A stretch of DNA of 64,000 nt, taken from NCBI RefSeq assembly GCF_006439015.1, contig NZ_RCZG01000004.1, forward strand, positions 498,733 to 562,732. The letters are read 5' to 3'. Shown in pieces: positions 27,618-36,249 of this stretch (its first letter is position 1; the number at the start of each line of letters is the position of its first letter). The position numbers were made by a program, and so were the translations under genes. The DNA comes from Mycolicibacterium hodleri (lineage in GTDB: Bacteria > Actinomycetota > Actinomycetes > Mycobacteriales > Mycobacteriaceae). The notes under the pieces are model-generated. The model was given only the letters and a program-made list of their open reading frames with translations. It did not search any database and was not told the origin of the DNA.

Positions 27618-29263
27618 GTAAGCTCCCCCGCAGGTTCGCGCTCGAGAGCCTCTCGGCGCGCGGGCTTGTCCGGCCCAATGGGCTTGAGCGGCAATGGACT
27701 CGCCGTCACCTTGTGGCCGCGCACCAACGGTAACGTCAGCCGGAAACAGGCACCCTTTCCAGGCTCTCCCCACGCCTCGAGCCTGCCCTGGTGCAGCCGC
27801 GCGTCCTCGATGGAGATGGCCAGCCCAAGTCCAGTGCCACCGGACCTCCGCACCCGTGATGGGTCGGAGCGCCAGAACCGGCTGAATACCAGTTTCTCCT
27901 CACCGGGGCGCAACCCGACGCCGTAGTCGCGGACCGTTACGGCCACGGTGTCCTCGTCGGCCGCCATCCGGATCCGTACCGGCTTGCGCTCGGCATGATC
28001 GATGGCGTTGGCGATGAGGTTACGCAGAATGCGTTCCACTCGCCGGGCGTCGACCTCCGCGATGACGGCCTCCGCAGGCATGTCCACGATCAGGTCGACG
28101 GAGGCGTCCTTGGCCAGGTGCCCGACGTTCTCGAGCGCGCTCCCGACCGTCAGCCGCAGATCCTCGGACTCGACTGACAACTCCGCGACGCCCGCATCGT
28201 GGCGGGAGATCTCGAGGAGGTCGCTGAGCAGTGTCTCGAACCGGTCGAGTTCGTTGACCATCAACTCGGTCGCCCGTCGCAATGCCGGTTCGAGATCCTC
28301 ACTGTGGTCATAGATCAGATCGGCGGCCATTCGCACGGTAGTCAAGGGCGTGCGCAACTCGTGACTGACGTCGGATGTGAAGCGGCGCTGTAGGTTTCCG
28401 AACTCCTCCAGCTGGGTGATCTGTCGCGAGAGGCTCTCTGCCATGTCGTTGAACGACACGGCGAGCCGGGCCATGTCGTCCTCACCTCGAACCGGCATGC
28501 GCTCGGTGAGGTGCCCCTCGGCGAATCTCTCTGCGATGCGCGAGGCCGACCGCACCGGCAGCACGATCTGACGTCCCACCAGGAGCGCGATCGCGGCGAG
28601 CAACCCGAGGAGGACCACGCCCGCAGTCGCCATCGTGCCGCGCACTAGCGCGATGGTGTTCTCTTCGTTGTTCAACGGAAAGATCAGGTAGAGCTCGAGG
28701 TTGGTCACCGGCGACGAGGTCGGACTTCCGACGATCAACGCCGGACCCCTGAACCCGTCGGCGTTCACCGTTGCGTACTGGTAGCTGACCTGACCGGCCT
28801 TGACGAACTCTCGCAACGCGTTGGGCACTTCTTGCACCGGACCCGCGGCAGTGGCCGCCCTGGGCCCGTCGCCCGGCACGACGAGCACCGCGTCGAACGC
28901 GCCCGCGAGCCCCGCGCCGGTGTCGACCTTGCGGTCGACGAGTGTATTGCGCGCCAGTTGCAGACTGCTGTCCAGTGAGCGCGTCTCCTCACCGCCGACG
29001 ATCCCGCTGACGGTGGTGCGCGCCCGCTCGATCTCCTCGGTGGCCGCGCGGACCTTCACCTCCAGGATGCGGTCGGTGATCTGGCTCGTCAGTACGAAAC
29101 CGAGAACGAGGATGACCGCCAACGACAAACCGAGGACGAGGGTGACGACCCGCAACTGCAGCGAACGACGCCACGCGAAACCCAGCGCCCGCCCCAGGGT
29201 GCCGAGGCCACGCAGCATCGGTGCCGAACGGCTCCGAATGCGCCGCCTCGAACCCCAGATCAC
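27614..29263 (-). CDS. mtrB: Sensor histidine kinase MtrB
   Basis: 549-residue membrane histidine kinase. Two transmembrane segments: [21 protein letters not shown] near 39-59 and [20 protein letters not shown] near residue 210, bracketing an extracytoplasmic sensor. HAMP domain follows, then HisKA with [18 protein letters not shown] (phosphoacceptor His), N-box [11 protein letters not shown] and G-box [19 protein letters not shown]. Matches Rv3245c. It is 34 bases downstream of mtrA and overlaps lpqB by 4 bases. Confidence 0.96.
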   Translation of the reverse strand: MIWGSRRRIRSRSAPMLRGLGTLGRALGFAWRRSLQLRVVTLVLGLSLAVILVLGFVLTSQITDRILEVKVRAATEEIERARTTVSGIVGGEETRSLDSSLQLARNTLVDRKVDTGAGLAGAFDAVLVVPGDGPRAATAAGPVQEVPNALREFVKAGQVSYQYATVNADGFRGPALIVGSPTSSPVTNLELYLIFPLNNEENTIALVRGTMATAGVVLLGLLAAIALLVGRQIVLPVRSASRIAERFAEGHLTERMPVRGEDDMARLAVSFNDMAESLSRQITQLEEFGNLQRRFTSDVSHELRTPLTTVRMAADLIYDHSEDLEPALRRATELMVNELDRFETLLSDLLEISRHDAGVAELSVESEDLRLTVGSALENVGHLAKDASVDLIVDMPAEAVIAEVDARRVERILRNLIANAIDHAERKPVRIRMAADEDTVAVTVRDYGVGLRPGEEKLVFSRFWRSDPSRVRRSGGTGLGLAISIEDARLHQGRLEAWGEPGKGACFRLTLPLVRGHKVTASPLPLKPIGPDKPARREALEREPAGELT

Positions 29264-29297
29264 TGCAATCTCGCGACCACGGCTGAGCCGTGAGACA

Positions 29298-29984
29298 TCA
29301 CGGGGGTCCGGCCTTGTACCCCACTCCTCGAACGGTGAGCACCACCTGCGGGTTCTCCGGATCGGTTTCGACCTTGGCGCGCAACCGCTGGACGTGCACG
29401 TTCACCAGACGGGTGTCAGCGGGATGTCGGTAACCCCACACCTGTTCGAGCAGCACATCCCGAGTAAACACCTGCCGCGGTTTGCGTGCCAGCGCCACCA
29501 ACAGGTCGAACTCCAGTGGCGTCAGCGAGATCTGCTCTCCCCCGCGGGTGACCTTGTGCGCGGGTACGTCGATCTCGACGTCGGCGATCGACAGCATCTC
29601 GGCGGGACCGTCGTCGTTGCGGCGCAGCCGGGCCCGGACGCGCGCGACGAGTTCCTTCTGCTTGAAGGGCTTCATCACGTAGTCGTCAGCGCCGGACTCC
29701 AGGCCCAGCACCACGTCGACGGTGTCGGTCTTAGCCGTCAGCATGACGATCGGCACACCCGAGTCCGCCCGTAGCACGCGGCACACGTCGATGCCGTTCA
29801 TCCCGGGCAACATGAGGTCGAGCAGCACCAGGTCGGGCCGCAGCTCGCGGACCGCACTCAACGCCTGGGTGCCGTCCCCGATCACTGCGGTGTCGAAGCC
29901 CTCGCCCCTCAGCACGATCGTGAGCATCTCGGCGAGCGACGGATCGTCGTCGACGACCAGAATCCTTTGCCTCATGGTGACCAT
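29298..29984 (-). CDS. mtrA: Response regulator MtrA
   Basis: 228-residue OmpR/PhoB-class response regulator, the same length as the essential Rv3246c. Receiver domain: [13 protein letters not shown], phosphoacceptor Asp in [13 protein letters not shown], Lys in [14 protein letters not shown]. Winged helix from about residue 130 with [20 protein letters not shown] and [18 protein letters not shown] 29984 gives the known length; the longer frame overlaps tmk. MtrA controls peptidoglycan hydrolases, wbbL and replication genes in mycobacteria (established knowledge). Confidence 0.97.
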   Translation of the reverse strand: MVTMRQRILVVDDDPSLAEMLTIVLRGEGFDTAVIGDGTQALSAVRELRPDLVLLDLMLPGMNGIDVCRVLRADSGVPIVMLTAKTDTVDVVLGLESGADDYVMKPFKQKELVARVRARLRRNDDGPAEMLSIADVEIDVPAHKVTRGGEQISLTPLEFDLLVALARKPRQVFTRDVLLEQVWGYRHPADTRLVNVHVQRLRAKVETDPENPQVVLTVRGVGYKAGPP

Positions 29985-30040
29985 CGTGACACCAGATAGC
30001 GATAAACCCCGGTTACCACACCGGGCGTTTTGTCCGCAGA

Positions 30041-30670
30041 TCAGCCCGTCAGAGCCTGCGCGAGGTCGTGCGCGACCACGTCGGGACCGGCAACCATCCA
30101 GCGGCCGGCCCACTGCGCCGTGGCCAGGGCGGCGTAGGCGGCTCCGGTCCGGCGCTGCAGACCGTCGTCACGTTCGTAGGCGTCGCGAGCCCGGTCGATG
30201 TCTTTCTGCTCGCGCTGCCTGGCCCGTTGCGCCGCCAGCTCGGTGGGCACCGCGAGCAGTACCTGCCAATCCGGTTCGGGCATGCCGAACCGGCCGAACT
30301 CCAACTCCCGCACCCAGGCGACCACATCTCCATCGATTCCCTGATGCATTCGCGCCGCACTGTAGGCGGCGTTGGACGCCACGTACCGGTCGAGGATGAC
30401 CACGTCGTGGGCCGCGCGGAGACGCTCGATCTCGGCCTTGGCGTCGGACCGGTCGAGCGCGAAGAGGGTAGCCATCGCATACACCGACTGGGAGAGGTCA
30501 CCGTGCTGACCGTGTAGCGCCTCGGCCGCGAGGTCGGCGTGCACCGAGCGGTGGTAGCGCGGGAAGGCAAGGCGGGCGACGGACTTGCCGTCCGCCTCGA
30601 ACGTCGACTGCAGGCCGTCGGTCAGGGTGCGCTTCCCCGCACCGTCGACACCTTCGATCGCGATGAGCAC
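30041..30670 (-). CDS. tmk: Thymidylate kinase
   Basis: 209-residue dTMP kinase that makes dTDP. P-loop IAIEGVDGAGKRTLTDGL near the start, DRYVASNAAYSAARM (DRY/H motif) and a Lid region. GTG 30670 gives the family N-terminus LIAIEG; upstream codons lie in a repeat. It matches Rv3247c. A 6-bp GC hairpin with a short T-run follows the stop at 30008-30025, so tmk may or may not read through to mtrA 56 bases on. Confidence 0.93.
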   Translation of the reverse strand: MLIAIEGVDGAGKRTLTDGLQSTFEADGKSVARLAFPRYHRSVHADLAAEALHGQHGDLSQSVYAMATLFALDRSDAKAEIERLRAAHDVVILDRYVASNAAYSAARMHQGIDGDVVAWVRELEFGRFGMPEPDWQVLLAVPTELAAQRARQREQKDIDRARDAYERDDGLQRRTGAAYAALATAQWAGRWMVAGPDVVAHDLAQALTG

Positions 30671-30687
30671 GCTGTGCCTCTCCCTGC

Positions 30688-30708
30688 TCGCTCCGCTCCT
30701 GCCCTCCG
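30688..30708. repeat. 21-bp dispersed repeat, copy 2
   Basis: The plus strand TCGCTCCGCTCCTGCCCTCC plus one G is 20/21 identical to 11555-11575. This copy is intergenic, 18 bases before tmk GTG and 8 bases after the lipase stop boundary, so it forms the tmk leader. Confidence 0.6.
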
Positions 30709-30716
30709 TGGCGAGC

Positions 30717-32018
30717 CTAGAACTGCCCGCAGTTCGGCGACGTCGGCAGCCCATTGAATCGGTCCGCGATCCACTGCATCGCCGCCTCGCCGTCGACCAG
30801 CATCGGCAGCGCGTGGTTGATCACCAACTTGTTCAGGAATGGCGGCTGCTCGTTGGTGCGGAACTCGACGTCGACGCCTTGGGCACACCAGTCGCGCCCC
30901 AGCTGGTTCGCCCCGGTCCACGGCACCAGCGGGTCGAAGCGGTTGCTGTTGATCAGGACCGGTGAATTGGGCCTGAGGCGCCCGATGCGTTGCATGGCGA
31001 ACAGCGTGCGGAACGGCTCCTCGTTGACCAGCTGGGTGATGTCCTCGTTGAAGTAGGGCTGCAGATGGCGGAACATGAACTTCGTCGCCGTCTCGGCGAT
31101 GCACTGATCGGCGACCTTGGCGAGCAGGTCCTCGCCGCGCGGCGTGAGAGTGGACCGGATGACGTCCGCGAACTCCGGGTAGGTGGCGATGACCGAGTTC
31201 AGCGCGTAGCCCACCACGCCGACTAGGGCACTACCGTCGGCGTACGGGAACAGCTCCTCGAGGTCGGCGGGCGGCGCCCCCGCATACGACCCCACCACGT
31301 GCAGCTCCGGAGCATGGGCCGGGGCCAGTTCGGCGGCCGACGCGGCGGCGCCACCGCCCTGCGAATAACCCCAGAAGGCAAGGGGTCCATCGGGATTCAG
31401 CGAAGTGTCCGGGAGGCGCATCGCGGCACGCGCCGCGTCGATCATGGCGTTGCCCTCGGCAACCCTGTTGACGTAGGTGTGGACGCCGGGAGTACCCAGG
31501 CCCTGATAGTCGGTCATCACGATCGCGAACCCGCGGGCGACCATCGTCGAGACGAACAACTCCTCGTAGTTGAATGCAATGTCCAGATACGGCGCGAAGT
31601 GGATGCCCTGGTTGAACTGACGCGAGGGAGCGCACTGGTCACCCTGGCCCTGGGTGCCAGGGCCATACACGATCAGTGGTCGCGGGCCGTGGCCCGGCCA
31701 GTCGTTGAACGGCTCGAAGTACGTGCCGGTGACAGCCATCGGATTGCCGCGAGCATCGATGCTGCGGTACATGATTCGCGTGCCAGTCGCCATGATGGCG
31801 CCGAGCTGGCCCGAGGGTTCGAGCACCAGCCGGGACGGATCGGTCCGGATGAGGTCGCCCGGCTGCCCAGGCGGCAGTGGTTCGGGTGGGGTGTAGAACG
31901 CGGCGTACTCGTCCTCGTTGTACTTCGGGTCGCGATTGCGGTCGGCGCCGGCGGGCGGGATGATGCCGAGGCATCCGATGAGCACCAGCGCGACCAGAAC
32001 TCCCCACAACCGACTCAC
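30717..32018 (-). CDS. Secretory lipase-family hydrolase
   Basis: 433-residue alpha/beta hydrolase of the LIP (secretory lipase, PF03583) type. Signal sequence LWGVLVALVLIGCLGIIPPAGA; a LIGC box at Cys16 allows lipoprotein processing, but cleavage after AGA near residue 25 is at least as likely. The nucleophile Ser lies in FWGYSQGGGAAA, with acid and His expected in NRFDPLVPW and VINHALPML. Substrate is probably an ester or triglyceride. GTG start. The gene is not in this place in M. tuberculosis as I recall, so it may be a lineage-specific gain. Confidence 0.85.
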   Translation of the reverse strand: MSRLWGVLVALVLIGCLGIIPPAGADRNRDPKYNEDEYAAFYTPPEPLPPGQPGDLIRTDPSRLVLEPSGQLGAIMATGTRIMYRSIDARGNPMAVTGTYFEPFNDWPGHGPRPLIVYGPGTQGQGDQCAPSRQFNQGIHFAPYLDIAFNYEELFVSTMVARGFAIVMTDYQGLGTPGVHTYVNRVAEGNAMIDAARAAMRLPDTSLNPDGPLAFWGYSQGGGAAASAAELAPAHAPELHVVGSYAGAPPADLEELFPYADGSALVGVVGYALNSVIATYPEFADVIRSTLTPRGEDLLAKVADQCIAETATKFMFRHLQPYFNEDITQLVNEEPFRTLFAMQRIGRLRPNSPVLINSNRFDPLVPWTGANQLGRDWCAQGVDVEFRTNEQPPFLNKLVINHALPMLVDGEAAMQWIADRFNGLPTSPNCGQF

Positions 32019-32039
32019 GGCGTGGAGTCTGCCGCGAGC

Positions 32040-32086
32040 GGCCAGTTATCGCACGCAATTCACCAACTCGCGCAAGATAACTGGCC
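32040..32086. terminator. Hairpin between sahH and the lipase gene
   Basis: GGCCAGTTATC at 32040-32050 pairs with GATAACTGGCC at 32076-32086 over a 25-base loop. It is 17 bases after the sahH stop on the minus strand and could end that transcript. There is no clean T-run, so its role as a terminator is inferred from position. Confidence 0.55.
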
Positions 32087-32102
32087 ACTCAATGGCCGAA
32101 AA

Positions 32103-33569
32103 TCAGTAGCGGTAGTGCTCGGGCTTGTACGGCCCGTCGACGTCCACGCCGATGTACTCGGCCTGCTCCTTGGTGAGCTTCGTCAGCGAGCCGCCGAGAG
32201 CCTCGACGTGGATCTTGGCGACCTTCTCGTCGAGGTGCTTGGCCAGGCGGTAGACCTCGTTGTCGTACTCGTCGTTCTTGGTCCACAGCTCGATCTGCGC
32301 GATCACCTGGTTGGAAAAGCTGTTGCTCATCACGAACGAGGGGTGACCGGTCGCGTTGCCCAGGTTCAGCAGTCGACCCTCGGACAGCACGATGATCGAG
32401 TGGCCATCGGGGAAGATGAACTCGTCGACCTGCGGCTTGATGTTGATCCGACGGATGTCCTTGTCGCGCTCCAGGCGAGCCATCTCGATCTCGTCGTCGA
32501 AGTGACCGATGTTGCCCAGGATCGCCTGGTGCTTCATCGACCGCATGTGGTCGAGGGTGATGATCCCCTGGTTGCCAGTGGCGGTGATGACGATGTCGGC
32601 CCAACCGATGGCCTCTTCGACGGTCTTGACCTCGAAGCCGTCCATCAGCGCCTGCAGGGCGTTGATCGGGTCGATCTCGGTGACCGCGACGCGCGCGCCC
32701 TGAGCCTTGAGCGCCTCGGCGCAGCCCTTGCCGACGTCGCCGTAGCCACAGACCAGCGCAGCCTTGCCGCCGATGAGGACGTCGGTGCCGCGGTTGATGC
32801 CGTCGATCAGCGAGTGGCGGGTGCCGTACTTGTTGTCGAACTTGGACTTGGTCACCGAGTCGTTGACGTTGATGGCCGGGAACGCCAGCTCACCCGCGGC
32901 GGCGAACTGGTACAGCCGCAGCACACCGGTGGTGGTCTCCTCGGTGACGCCCTTGATCGACTCCGCGACCTTGGTCCACTTCGTCTTGTCGGCCTCGATC
33001 GAGCGGCGCAGCAGGTTCAGGAACACCTTGTACTCGTCGGAGTGCTCGTCGTCCTCCGGCGGCACGACTCCCGCCTTCTCGAACTCGGCGCCGCGCAGCA
33101 CCAGCATGGTGGCGTCGCCACCGTCGTCGAGGATCATGTTCGCGGGCTCACCCGGCCACGTCAGCATCTCCTCGGCGCACCACCAGTAGTCCTCGAGGCT
33201 CTCGCCCTTCCAGGCGAACACGGGAACGCCCTTGGGCTCCTCGGGAGTGCCGTGCGGCCCGACGACGGTCGCAGCCGCGGCGTGGTCCTGGGTGGAGAAG
33301 ATGTTGCACGACGCCCAGCGAACCTCGGCGCCCAGGCTCACCAGGGTCTCGATCAGAACGGCCGTCTGCACGGTCATGTGCAGCGAACCGGACACCCGCG
33401 CGCCCTTGAGGGGTGCGACGTCGGCGTATTCGCGACGCAGTGCCATCAGGCCGGGCATCTCGTGCTCGGCCAGGCGGATCTCCTTGCGGCCGAATTCGGC
33501 CAGCGAGAGGTCGGCCACCTTGTAGTCGATGCCGTTGCGAACGTCGGCGGTCAGTGTTGGTGCAGTCAT
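32103..33569 (-). CDS. sahH: S-adenosylhomocysteine hydrolase
   Basis: 488-residue adenosylhomocysteinase (Rv3248c type), which splits SAH into adenosine and homocysteine. Substrate region [16 protein letters not shown]-binding [34 protein letters not shown], and the C-terminal KPEHYRY with the Lys and Tyr that reach into the partner's NAD site. A roughly 40-residue insert typical of actinobacterial and plant-type enzymes lies around residues 165-205. ATG 33569. I saw no SAH riboswitch in the 129-base leader. Confidence 0.97.
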   Translation of the reverse strand: MTAPTLTADVRNGIDYKVADLSLAEFGRKEIRLAEHEMPGLMALRREYADVAPLKGARVSGSLHMTVQTAVLIETLVSLGAEVRWASCNIFSTQDHAAAATVVGPHGTPEEPKGVPVFAWKGESLEDYWWCAEEMLTWPGEPANMILDDGGDATMLVLRGAEFEKAGVVPPEDDEHSDEYKVFLNLLRRSIEADKTKWTKVAESIKGVTEETTTGVLRLYQFAAAGELAFPAINVNDSVTKSKFDNKYGTRHSLIDGINRGTDVLIGGKAALVCGYGDVGKGCAEALKAQGARVAVTEIDPINALQALMDGFEVKTVEEAIGWADIVITATGNQGIITLDHMRSMKHQAILGNIGHFDDEIEMARLERDKDIRRINIKPQVDEFIFPDGHSIIVLSEGRLLNLGNATGHPSFVMSNSFSNQVIAQIELWTKNDEYDNEVYRLAKHLDEKVAKIHVEALGGSLTKLTKEQAEYIGVDVDGPYKPEHYRY

Positions 33570-33698
33570 GTAGAGCCCTTACTTCGTTGGTCTTGTCGGG
33601 TCGTCATTCCGTGCGCGCACGCACGGCGCGCCGGCGACACCCGAAGCCTGCGGACTCGCGGGACAGGCGCTCCACGGTTCGGGATGGCGCTCTGCCGG

Positions 33699-34316
33699 CT
33701 AGGAGGTGTCGATGACACCGTATCGCTCGGCGAACGGTGTCATCAAACGGGCCAGGTCACGGGCTACGTCGTGGTCGGCCTCCGGCGGCATCGAGACGTA
33801 ACTCATCGCCAGCCGGACGATGGCTCTGGCCAGCACCCCTGCGTCCTCGTCACTTGCGCGGACCCAGCTGACCATGAACGTCGACGTCAGTCGCTGCGAA
33901 CATCTCGTGATGATCGGCGCGCTGTCGGTGGTGATGATCTGAAGTAGGTCCGGCTTGGCCGCGCCGGTCAGCAGCGAGATGACCAGCGGGTCGGACGCCG
34001 ACTCCGCGAAGAACGCCCGAAACCCCTCCAGGAAGGCGGCGTAGACGTTGCCCACGTTGCCCTTGATCGCTTCGTCGACGGCGTCCACCAGTCGGTCGGC
34101 CAGCCGCAGCGCGTACCCCTCGGCCAGGCCCTGGCGCGAACCGAACTCGTTGTAAATCGTTTGGCGGCTGATGCCGGCGGCCTTGGCGACGTCGGACAGC
34201 GTGATCGACGACCAGTCCCGAATCAGCAGCATGTCCCGCATGCCGTCGAGGATCGAGCCGCGCAGGAGCACTCGCGACGCTTCGGCGTAGGGCACGCGAC
34301 CGCCGGGACTACTCAT
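33699..34316 (-). CDS. TetR-family regulator of the alkane operon
   Basis: 205-residue TetR regulator matching Rv3249c (AlkX-like). N-terminal helix-turn-helix: TLSDVAKAAGISRQTIYNEFGSR is seen in two parts at about residues 43-65. The ligand domain has no known signature. It is the last gene of alkB-rubA-rubB-tetR, 17 bases after rubB, which suggests feedback on the operon promoter at 35998-36030. The frame is open upstream, but ATG 34316 avoids overlap with rubB. Confidence 0.88.
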   Translation of the reverse strand: MSSPGGRVPYAEASRVLLRGSILDGMRDMLLIRDWSSITLSDVAKAAGISRQTIYNEFGSRQGLAEGYALRLADRLVDAVDEAIKGNVGNVYAAFLEGFRAFFAESASDPLVISLLTGAAKPDLLQIITTDSAPIITRCSQRLTSTFMVSWVRASDEDAGVLARAIVRLAMSYVSMPPEADHDVARDLARLMTPFAERYGVIDTS

Positions 34317-34333
34317 ACGCGAGAGCGTAATCG

Positions 34334-34522
34334 TCACGGACGGGCGACTTCGACCATCTCGAAGTCGGACTTGGCCGCGCCGCAGTCCGGGCAACTCCAG
34401 TCCTCGGGGATGTCGTCCCAGCGGGTGCCGGGGGCGATGCCGTCCTCGGGCCACCCCTTCTCCTCGTCGTATTCGAATCCGCATTGCACGCAGACGAATA
34501 ACTTGTAGACCTCTGCACTCAT
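34334..34522 (-). CDS. rubB: Rubredoxin RubB
   Basis: 62-residue rubredoxin. Iron is held by four Cys in [10 protein letters not shown] and [13 protein letters not shown]. Electron carrier between rubredoxin reductase and the AlkB hydroxylase. Matches Rv3250c. Start overlaps rubA stop by ATGA. It is the AlkG2-type rubredoxin by its fit to the second-in-operon pattern, which is inference. Confidence 0.95.
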   Translation of the reverse strand: MSAEVYKLFVCVQCGFEYDEEKGWPEDGIAPGTRWDDIPEDWSCPDCGAAKSDFEMVEVARP

Positions 34523-34722
34523 TTCGTCACTCCCGCTGACTCATTTCCCGTCGCTTGGCTCGCCTCGGCCTCGAAATCGACCTTCTCCCGCACCGCGCAA
34601 TCGGGGCAACACCACTCATCGGGCACCTCGTCCCAGGGCGTGCCCGCCGGAAAGCCCTCCCGTGGAGCACCTTTCGTCTCGTCGTAGAGGTAGTCGCAGC
34701 CCGGGCAACGGTAGGCGGTCAC
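34519..34722 (-). CDS. rubA: Rubredoxin RubA
   Basis: 67-residue rubredoxin with [10 protein letters not shown] and EWCCPDCAV iron sites, plus a C-terminal acidic/serine tail of about 15 residues. It matches Rv3251c. ATG 34722 overlaps the alkB stop by 4 bases. A second, distinct rubredoxin directly follows, the usual arrangement in mycobacterial and rhodococcal alkane operons. Confidence 0.95.
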   Translation of the reverse strand: MTAYRCPGCDYLYDETKGAPREGFPAGTPWDEVPDEWCCPDCAVREKVDFEAEASQATGNESAGVTK

Positions 34723-35954
34723 GCCGCCTGCTCCGCAGCTCCATACTTGGCAAGCACCTTGTCCCGCACCCGCGGATGCACGTTCACTTTGGAGATGTCA
34801 CCGCCGTAGTGCGCCATCACGCGGTGGTCCATCACCTTGCGCCACAGCGGTGGGAAGTACGTCAGCCCGATCATCGACGCGTACCCGCTGGGCAGGTTCG
34901 GTGCGCCGTGCATGCTGCGCAGCGTCTGATACCGGCGCGTCGGGTTGGCGTGGTGGTCACTGTGTCGCTGCAGGTGGTAGAGGAACAGGTTGGTCACCAA
35001 ATGGTCCGAGTTCCAACTGTGTTCGGGCGCACACCGCTCGTAGCGTCCGCTCGAGGTCTTCTGCCGCAGCAGACCGTAGTGCTCCAGATAGTTGACGGTT
35101 TCGAGCAGCGCGAAGCCGAACACCGCCGAGATGACCACGTACGGAATGAGCGCGAGGCCGAAGAACGCGATCAGCGCACCGTAGAGCACCACCGACATCG
35201 CCCATGCGTTCAACACGTCGTTGGACGGATGCCACGGGCTCCTGTTCATGCGGCGAAGTCGCTGGGCTTCGAGCTCCCAGGACGACTTCAGGCTTCCCCA
35301 CACGCTGCGCGGCAGGAACTCCCAGAACGTCTCACCGAAGCGGGCCGACGCCGGGTCCTCCGGCGTGGCGACACGGACGTGATGACCGCGGTTGTGCTCG
35401 ATGAAGAAGTGGCCGTAGCACGTCTGCGCCAGGGTGATCTTGCTGAGCCAGCGCTCGAGGGAGTCCTTCTTGTGGCCCAGCTCGTGTGCGGTGTTGATGC
35501 CGACACCGCCCATCATGCCCACCGACAACGCCAGGCCGATCTTCGCCGGCCAGCCCAGCGACCCGTCGAAGCCGAGCCACCCGAGGTCGGACGCAGTGAA
35601 CAGATAGGCGCCGAGCACGACCGTGAGGTACTGGAACGGGATGAAGCTATAGGTGCACCACCGGTAGTACTTGTCGTTCTCCAACCTCTCCACGATCTCG
35701 TCGGGCGGGTTCTCCCCGTCGGGACCGAACCGTCGATCCAGCAGGGGCAGGACCACGTACACGAGAATGGGGCCGATCCAGAACGGCACCTGCGCGGCGG
35801 CATGCCAGCCCAACTCGTTGAGCGCCCACACGATGGGCAGCATCACCAGCACCGCGGTGGGCACGATCAGACCCATCAGCCATAGGTGCCGCTTCTTGTC
35901 CCGCCACTGTTCGCCGGGGAACGTCCCGTCCGTGAGTTCCGCTCGAGTCGTCAT
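34719..35954 (-). CDS. alkB: Alkane 1-monooxygenase AlkB
   Basis: 411-residue membrane di-iron hydroxylase that oxidises medium to long n-alkanes to primary alcohols. Eight-histidine set: HELGHKKD, EHNRGHHVRVATPEDP, LQRHSDHHANPTRRYQ and NYLEHYG. Several transmembrane helices at 30-70, 88-140 and 235-270. ATG 35954 follows GGAGGTGA (plus-strand complement 35962-35969). It heads the four-gene operon and has a TAGACA-N17-TATAGT promoter with an operator over the -35. Matches Rv3252c. Confidence 0.96.
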   Translation of the reverse strand: MTTRAELTDGTFPGEQWRDKKRHLWLMGLIVPTAVLVMLPIVWALNELGWHAAAQVPFWIGPILVYVVLPLLDRRFGPDGENPPDEIVERLENDKYYRWCTYSFIPFQYLTVVLGAYLFTASDLGWLGFDGSLGWPAKIGLALSVGMMGGVGINTAHELGHKKDSLERWLSKITLAQTCYGHFFIEHNRGHHVRVATPEDPASARFGETFWEFLPRSVWGSLKSSWELEAQRLRRMNRSPWHPSNDVLNAWAMSVVLYGALIAFFGLALIPYVVISAVFGFALLETVNYLEHYGLLRQKTSSGRYERCAPEHSWNSDHLVTNLFLYHLQRHSDHHANPTRRYQTLRSMHGAPNLPSGYASMIGLTYFPPLWRKVMDHRVMAHYGGDISKVNVHPRVRDKVLAKYGAAEQAA

Positions 35955-35997
35955 CGCTCGTTCACCTCCATGTGAGTGCCATCACCTTGTGGTTTTG

Positions 35998-36030
35998 ACT
36001 ATAGCGCCGCGTTTGTCTGGTGTCTAGACA
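35998..36030 (-). promoter_or_regulatory. alkB promoter with overlapping operator
   Basis: On the minus strand TAGACA (36026-36021) and TATAGT (36003-35998) are 17 bases apart, a near-consensus sigma A-type promoter. The perfect palindrome TGTCTAGACA at 36021-36030 covers the -35 box, and a third TGTCT half-site precedes it at 36014-36018. This geometry is that of a repressor site; the TetR encoded in the operon is the obvious candidate. Confidence 0.7.
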
Positions 36031-36070
36031 TATAGGCATCTTTTGTAAAGCAATTGCGAGCGGTGCAGCT

Positions 36071-36130
36071 CCCGGGACTGCGGTGAGATCGCGATTCGCG
36101 CGTAATTGGCGATCTCACCGCAGCCTCGGG
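36071..36130. repeat. Long intergenic hairpin element, copy 2
   Basis: Perfect 15-bp arms CTGCGGTGAGATCGC (36078-36092) and GCGATCTCACCGCAG (36109-36123), extended outward by CCCGGGA and CCTCGGG with two mismatches. The arms differ by one base from those at 14961-15006. It lies between the alkB promoter and the FAD oxidoreductase promoter in a divergent 295-base gap. Confidence 0.8.
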
Positions 36131-36236
36131 AAAAGCAGGGGGGCTGTTGCGATCGACCATGCGACCGATTCGATGCGCCACCGATCCGTTATCTTTGAAG
36201 GCCCTCCGTGGGTCGTGCGACGGGCACCGTACCTAG

Positions 36237-36242
36237 TACCGT
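36237..36242 (+). promoter_or_regulatory. -10 element TACCGT for the FAD oxidoreductase
   Basis: TACCGT ends 8 bases before ATG 36250, consistent with a leaderless transcript. It also argues for 36250 over the in-frame start at 36208. Confidence 0.45.
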
Positions 36243-36249
36243 CCGGGTC

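Noticed and set aside
33570..33698. Possible SAH riboswitch before sahH
   Set aside because: I could not find the conserved core of the SAH riboswitch; only GC-rich stretches are seen.
31299..33947. 882-residue frame on the plus strand
   Set aside because: It lies wholly antisense to sahH and the lipase, both with clear motifs; long antisense frames are expected at this GC content.
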